Source of the DNA: an archaeon
GTDB lineage: Archaea > Micrarchaeota > Micrarchaeia > Anstonellales > Bilamarchaeaceae
DNA: 6,750 nt
Direction of reading: 5' to 3'
Assembly (NCBI GenBank): GCA_020052325.1
Contig: JAGVPF010000071.1
Location: 1-6,750 of the forward strand
A program made the translations under genes and the position numbers. How positions within the stretch are numbered: the stretch's first letter is position 1; each line of letters opens with the position of its first letter. Below, piece by piece: positions 5,424 through 6,750 of the stretch. Below the pieces are notes generated by a model, which was given only the letters and a program-made list of their open reading frames with translations, was not told where the DNA came from and ran no database searches.

Positions 5424-6047
5424 ATGGCACTAATCGACAGGCTGCTGCTCCGCGGCCCGGAAGAGACGGCAAGGGCGGAAGCCTTGCGCGAGTTCAAGCG
5501 CATCATGCCGTCACGGGGCAGGTTCTCCGAACTGGCGGAAAGCGGCATCACGGCGTATTATGATAAAAAGTTCGGGCAATTCGAGCCGGCGCACGACCGG
5601 TGGGAAGAGGGTTGCGCATCGGCCATCCGCGCGAACCCCTCGCTTCTGCGGATTGATGTCATCGCGGATAATGTTTTCAAGGCAGGAAGATTCGAGCTCT
5701 GCGCGGCCGGGCCGGTACGTTCCGATGTCCCGCCGTTCGTTCATGAGGGAATCGTCGCGGCAATCAGGCTCGCCGACAGGGCGGGCTTGGTTACCGGGAT
5801 GCTCACGCTGGACATAGGCGGCGGGGCCAGGTTCTCCAAGCTCAGGATAGGTTCGGCGTCTGGCGGCGACTTCCTCGTCCGGCTCAGCCTTCTGGATGGC
5901 GGCATGACAGTCGGGCCGAACAGGCCAGTAGAAGGCAGGCTTCCCGAAACGATTCACCAGCGCGCGGCTGAAGGCAGCGAGGTCTTCCAGACAATTTCCG
6001 AGACGATAGTCGCAATCGAGCGGGTCCTCCGCGGGAATTCCAAGTGA
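5424..6047 (+). CDS. Protein of unknown function
   Basis: Not recognised. A 207-residue soluble protein with no signal peptide or membrane segment. Residues 1-60 are mainly helical and charged (RLLLRGPEETARAEALREF, RGRFSELAESGITAYYDKKF). Residues 61-125 are mixed, with cysteines at 64 and 93. Residues 121-165 look like consecutive beta strands (LVTGMLTLDIGGGARFSKL, then GGDFLVRLSLLDGGMTVGP), and 175-203 form a C-terminal helix. I see no known catalytic motif; the GGG at 132-134 is in a strand-turn context without Walker-type neighbours. Codon use is GC-rich like its neighbours, so there is no sign of recent transfer. It is divergent from the SerK-like gene and followed directly by the palindrome-rich region. 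Confidence 0.72.
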   Translation: MALIDRLLLRGPEETARAEALREFKRIMPSRGRFSELAESGITAYYDKKFGQFEPAHDRWEEGCASAIRANPSLLRIDVIADNVFKAGRFELCAAGPVRSDVPPFVHEGIVAAIRLADRAGLVTGMLTLDIGGGARFSKLRIGSASGGDFLVRLSLLDGGMTVGPNRPVEGRLPETIHQRAAEGSEVFQTISETIVAIERVLRGNSK

Positions 6048-6068
6048 GAATAAGCGCGGACTAATTTC

Positions 6069-6105
6069 AAAAAAAGCGACAATCAGAAGCAACGCTTCTG
6101 GTGTC
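6069..6105 (-). terminator. Hairpin plus T7 tract, minus strand (H1)
   Basis: Read on the minus strand, stem-loop H1 ends in GTCGC and is followed at once by seven T (6075-6069). Oligo-T is the main archaeal termination signal. It would stop transcripts entering from the tRNA side before they run antisense into the unknown gene. Confidence 0.4.
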
Positions 6106-6180
6106 CCAAATTTTATGAAATAAAATTTGCGACAGAGCGAACGGCGTTCCGTTGTCGCGAATCGTTGTTCGCGAGCATGC

Positions 6181-6224
6181 TCATGGTCGATACGTCGACC
6201 ATGACATCGCTTGTCACATTTTTT
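6181..6224 (+). terminator. Candidate terminator for the unknown gene: 10-bp hairpin then T6
   Basis: H5 is a perfect 10-bp stem with a TACG loop (6181-6204), followed 14 nt later by six T (6219-6224). The gap is long for a hairpin-coupled terminator, but the T run alone may suffice in archaea. Confidence 0.3.
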
Positions 6225-6269
6225 GTCCTGAGGTTTGTCACCTGCGAGCCTCAGGGGCGAGCATGTGAC

Positions 6270-6312
6270 AAAAAAATGCGACCGCCGGGAATTGGTATTC
6301 CCGTGTCGCATT
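6270..6312 (-). terminator. tRNA-derived hairpin followed by T7 (likely end of the tRNA-Gly transcript)
   Basis: On the minus strand the stem TGCGAC/GTCGCA encloses CGGGAAT/ATTCCCG with a 4-nt loop, then seven T at 6276-6270. The 3' arm is an exact copy of the tRNA-Gly 3' end. The intact tRNA gene itself is followed only by TTT, so this is the first strong T run its transcript meets. Confidence 0.5.
6274..6294. repeat. 21-bp direct repeat, distal copy of the tRNA-Gly 3' end
   Basis: Identical over 21 bp to 6371-6391, starting AAATGCGACC and ending GGGAATTG. The repeat covers the tRNA discriminator base, the 3' acceptor strand and half of the T arm. The copies are 97 bp apart, with 76 bp between them. 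Flanking bases differ, so the match ends sharply. Confidence 0.85.
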
Positions 6313-6370
6313 GAAACCGGACAGGATGTTTGATGAAACTTTGACCGGGGCTAGGGCTAAGCAAAGTTTC

Positions 6371-6391
6371 AAATGCGACCGCCGGGAATTG
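6371..6391. repeat. 21-bp direct repeat, copy inside tRNA-Gly
   Basis: Partner of 6274-6294. This copy completes the intact tRNA gene. The arrangement is like an attachment site pair left by insertion at a tRNA 3' end, but the 76 bp between the copies encode no protein. Confidence 0.85.
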
Positions 6392-6497
6392 AACCCGGCC
6401 CGCGAGATTTTTGCATCCGTTTTACAGCCCGTTTTGGGCCGCCTTTTCCTAAAAGGCGGAATGGCAACCTCGAATCATACCGATAGACTACGGTCGC
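6374..6497 (-). tRNA. tRNA-Gly(GCC) with 53-nt anticodon-loop intron
   Basis: Reading the minus strand from 6497: acceptor GCGACCG, then TA, a D arm GTCT-ATCGGTA-TGAT (three pairs counting G-U, one T-T mismatch), anticodon stem CGAGG, loop TTGCCA with anticodon GCC (6465-6463), and an intron. After the intron come A38, TCTCG closing the anticodon stem (one G-U pair), variable CGGG, T arm CCGGG-TTCAATT-CCCGG, acceptor CGGTCGC (seven pairs, all matched) and discriminator A at 6374. CCA is not encoded, so the CCA-adding enzyme is required. It reads GGC and GGU glycine codons. Odd points: position 15 is T and position 48 is G instead of the usual purine-pyrimidine pair, and the 3' end is duplicated downstream. 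Mature length is 71 nt before CCA. Confidence 0.9.
6409..6461 (-). other. tRNA intron at position 37/38 with bulge-helix-bulge signal
   Basis: Exon bases TTGC (32-35) pair with intron bases GCAA (6414-6411), giving the 4-bp central helix. The 5' bulge is C36 A37^T and the 3' bulge AA^A38, with cuts after the second base as the archaeal splicing endonuclease requires. The inner helix (TCCG/CGGA) has one extra T. The intron also holds a perfect 9-bp hairpin, CCGCCTTTT/AAAAGGCGG with an AGG loop (6439-6459), and a smaller GCCC/GGGC hairpin. Confidence 0.8.
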
Positions 6498-6697
6498 GTG
6501 ATAATCCATGCGGCAAGGGAAACGGAGTTTCTCTCAATCGCAGTGGAATTAGCGAGAATCTGATGGGCATAAAGTAATTAAATCATATCGCAAGCGGCAC
6601 GGTCAACACATGTCGGGCTTGCAGGTGGCTGGTGGAAACTTACAAAAGACCACGAAAATAAACATTTATAAAGTGTTTCCGAGATACCTATAAGTTG
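6498..6697. other. Intergenic stretch upstream of tRNA-Gly and the next gene
   Basis: No gene seen here. It should hold the tRNA promoter (minus strand); TTTAATTA at 6576-6583 is a weak TATA candidate, which would give a 5' leader of about 55 nt for RNase P. A small hairpin, AGGGAAAC-gga-GTTTCTCT (6516-6534, one G-U pair), and a 6-bp inverted repeat GCAAGC/GCTTGC (6590-6595, 6617-6622) are present. Confidence 0.4.
6665..6672 (+). promoter_or_regulatory. TATA element TTTATAAA
   Basis: Centred about 30 bp before the ATG at 6698, with an A-rich BRE-like stretch (AAAATAAACA) just upstream. Predicts a leaderless or very short-leader mRNA for the partial gene that follows. Confidence 0.6.
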
Positions 6698-6750
6698 ATG
6701 AACTGGCAGAAACGACTGGTCGGAACCGTCAGCGGGAGGATGGGCATCCC
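6698..6750 (+). CDS. Start of an unidentified gene (3' end outside window)
   Basis: The frame from ATG 6698 is open to the window edge and begins MNWQKRLVGTVSGRMGI. The basic, short stretch is too little to assign a family. The call rests on the well-placed TATA element about 30 bp upstream and the absence of any other gene on this side. Confidence 0.5.
   Translation, partial: MNWQKRLVGTVSGRMGI

Larger units (their letters stand above)
6048..6373. repeat. Non-coding region of consecutive stem-loops between the unknown gene and tRNA-Gly
   Basis: This stretch without a gene is packed with inverted repeats. Stem arms: H1 6084-6090/6094-6100 (CAGAAGC/GCTTCTG, extended by GACA/TGTC to 6078-6105); H2 6107-6115/6121-6129 (CAAATTTTA/TAAAATTTG); H3 6129-6134/6153-6158 (GCGACA/TGTCGC) with inner ACGG/CCGT; H4 6155-6161/6168-6174 (TCGCGAA/TTCGCGA); H5 6181-6190/6195-6204 (TCATGGTCGA/TCGACCATGA); H6 6211-6219/6263-6271 (TTGTCACAT/ATGTGACAA) with inner CCTGAGG/CCTCAGG; H7 6275-6282/6305-6312 (AATGCGAC/GTCGCATT) with inner CGGGAAT/ATTCCCG; H8 6335-6343/6362-6370 (GAAACTTTG/CAAAGTTTC). 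T runs on the minus strand lie at 6069-6075 and 6270-6276, and on the plus strand at 6219-6224. Function unknown: structured RNA, clustered palindromic repeats or insertion debris are options. Confidence 0.75.

Noticed and set aside
5511..6311. Minus-strand reading frame of 266 codons across the unknown gene and the palindromes
   Set aside because: It runs through the stem-loops, has low-complexity composition and no promoter or ribosome site; the plus-strand gene has a well-placed TATA element and start.
6069..6370. CRISPR array or integron attC sites
   Set aside because: The hairpins differ in sequence and length with no regular repeat-spacer period, and I see no attC core sites or integrase.
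6331..6400. C/D box small RNA (TGATGA at 6331-6336)
   Set aside because: No D box (CTGA) or C'/D' pair at suitable spacing downstream; the match lies inside hairpin H8.
6311..6577. Plus-strand reading frame of 88 codons
   Set aside because: It covers the tRNA-Gly gene on the other strand and is explained by it.
6610..6693. Possible 27-codon gene starting ATG TCG GGC
   Set aside because: No TATA element at the right distance, and it overlaps the promoter of the gene at 6698.

Overview
The window is archaeal DNA. The evidence is a small gene matching archaeal RNA polymerase subunit K, AT-rich TATA elements about 25 bp upstream of several starts, two apparently leaderless mRNAs, GGTG-type ribosome binding sites, a tRNA gene with an intron at the archaeal position 37/38, a membrane-anchored protein rich in N-glycosylation sequons, and a SerK-like (ParB/Srx-fold) protein of the kind studied in Thermococcus. 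Coding sequence is GC-rich. I cannot fix the lineage; a DPANN or euryarchaeal genome is plausible, but this is inference.

Layout. Positions 1-1007 (+) hold the 3' part of a dCTP deaminase gene, then a one-pass membrane protein with a glycosylation-rich external domain. They converge on a minus-strand run: rpoK (1019-1198), a HEAT-repeat/OB-fold protein (1233-2456), a class V aminotransferase (2535-3605) and a winged-helix regulator (3662-4027). The regulator is divergent from a CPYC glutaredoxin (4101-4472, +). A perfect palindromic operator candidate (4072-4090) lies between the shared TATA region and the glutaredoxin start. Next come a minus-strand SerK-family gene (4491-5288) and a divergent gene of unknown function (5424-6047, +); both appear to be leaderless.

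The last 700 bp are mostly non-coding and are the oddest part. Positions 6069-6370 hold eight stem-loops almost end to end, several closed by GCGAC/GTCGC, and two of them are followed by seven T on the minus strand. They run into a minus-strand tRNA-Gly(GCC) gene (6374-6497) with a 53-nt intron. The last 21 bp at the 3' end of this tRNA gene are repeated exactly 97 bp further downstream, next to a T7 tract. This looks like a small insertion or tandem duplication that separated the tRNA from its terminator. At 6698 a new gene begins behind a clear TATA box and runs off the window.

How the parts may work together: the regulator, operator and glutaredoxin look like one local, possibly thiol-responsive, control unit. 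The aminotransferase and the SerK-like kinase could both act on serine, but they are not in one operon. The tRNA-flanking palindromes are the best candidate for something undescribed.
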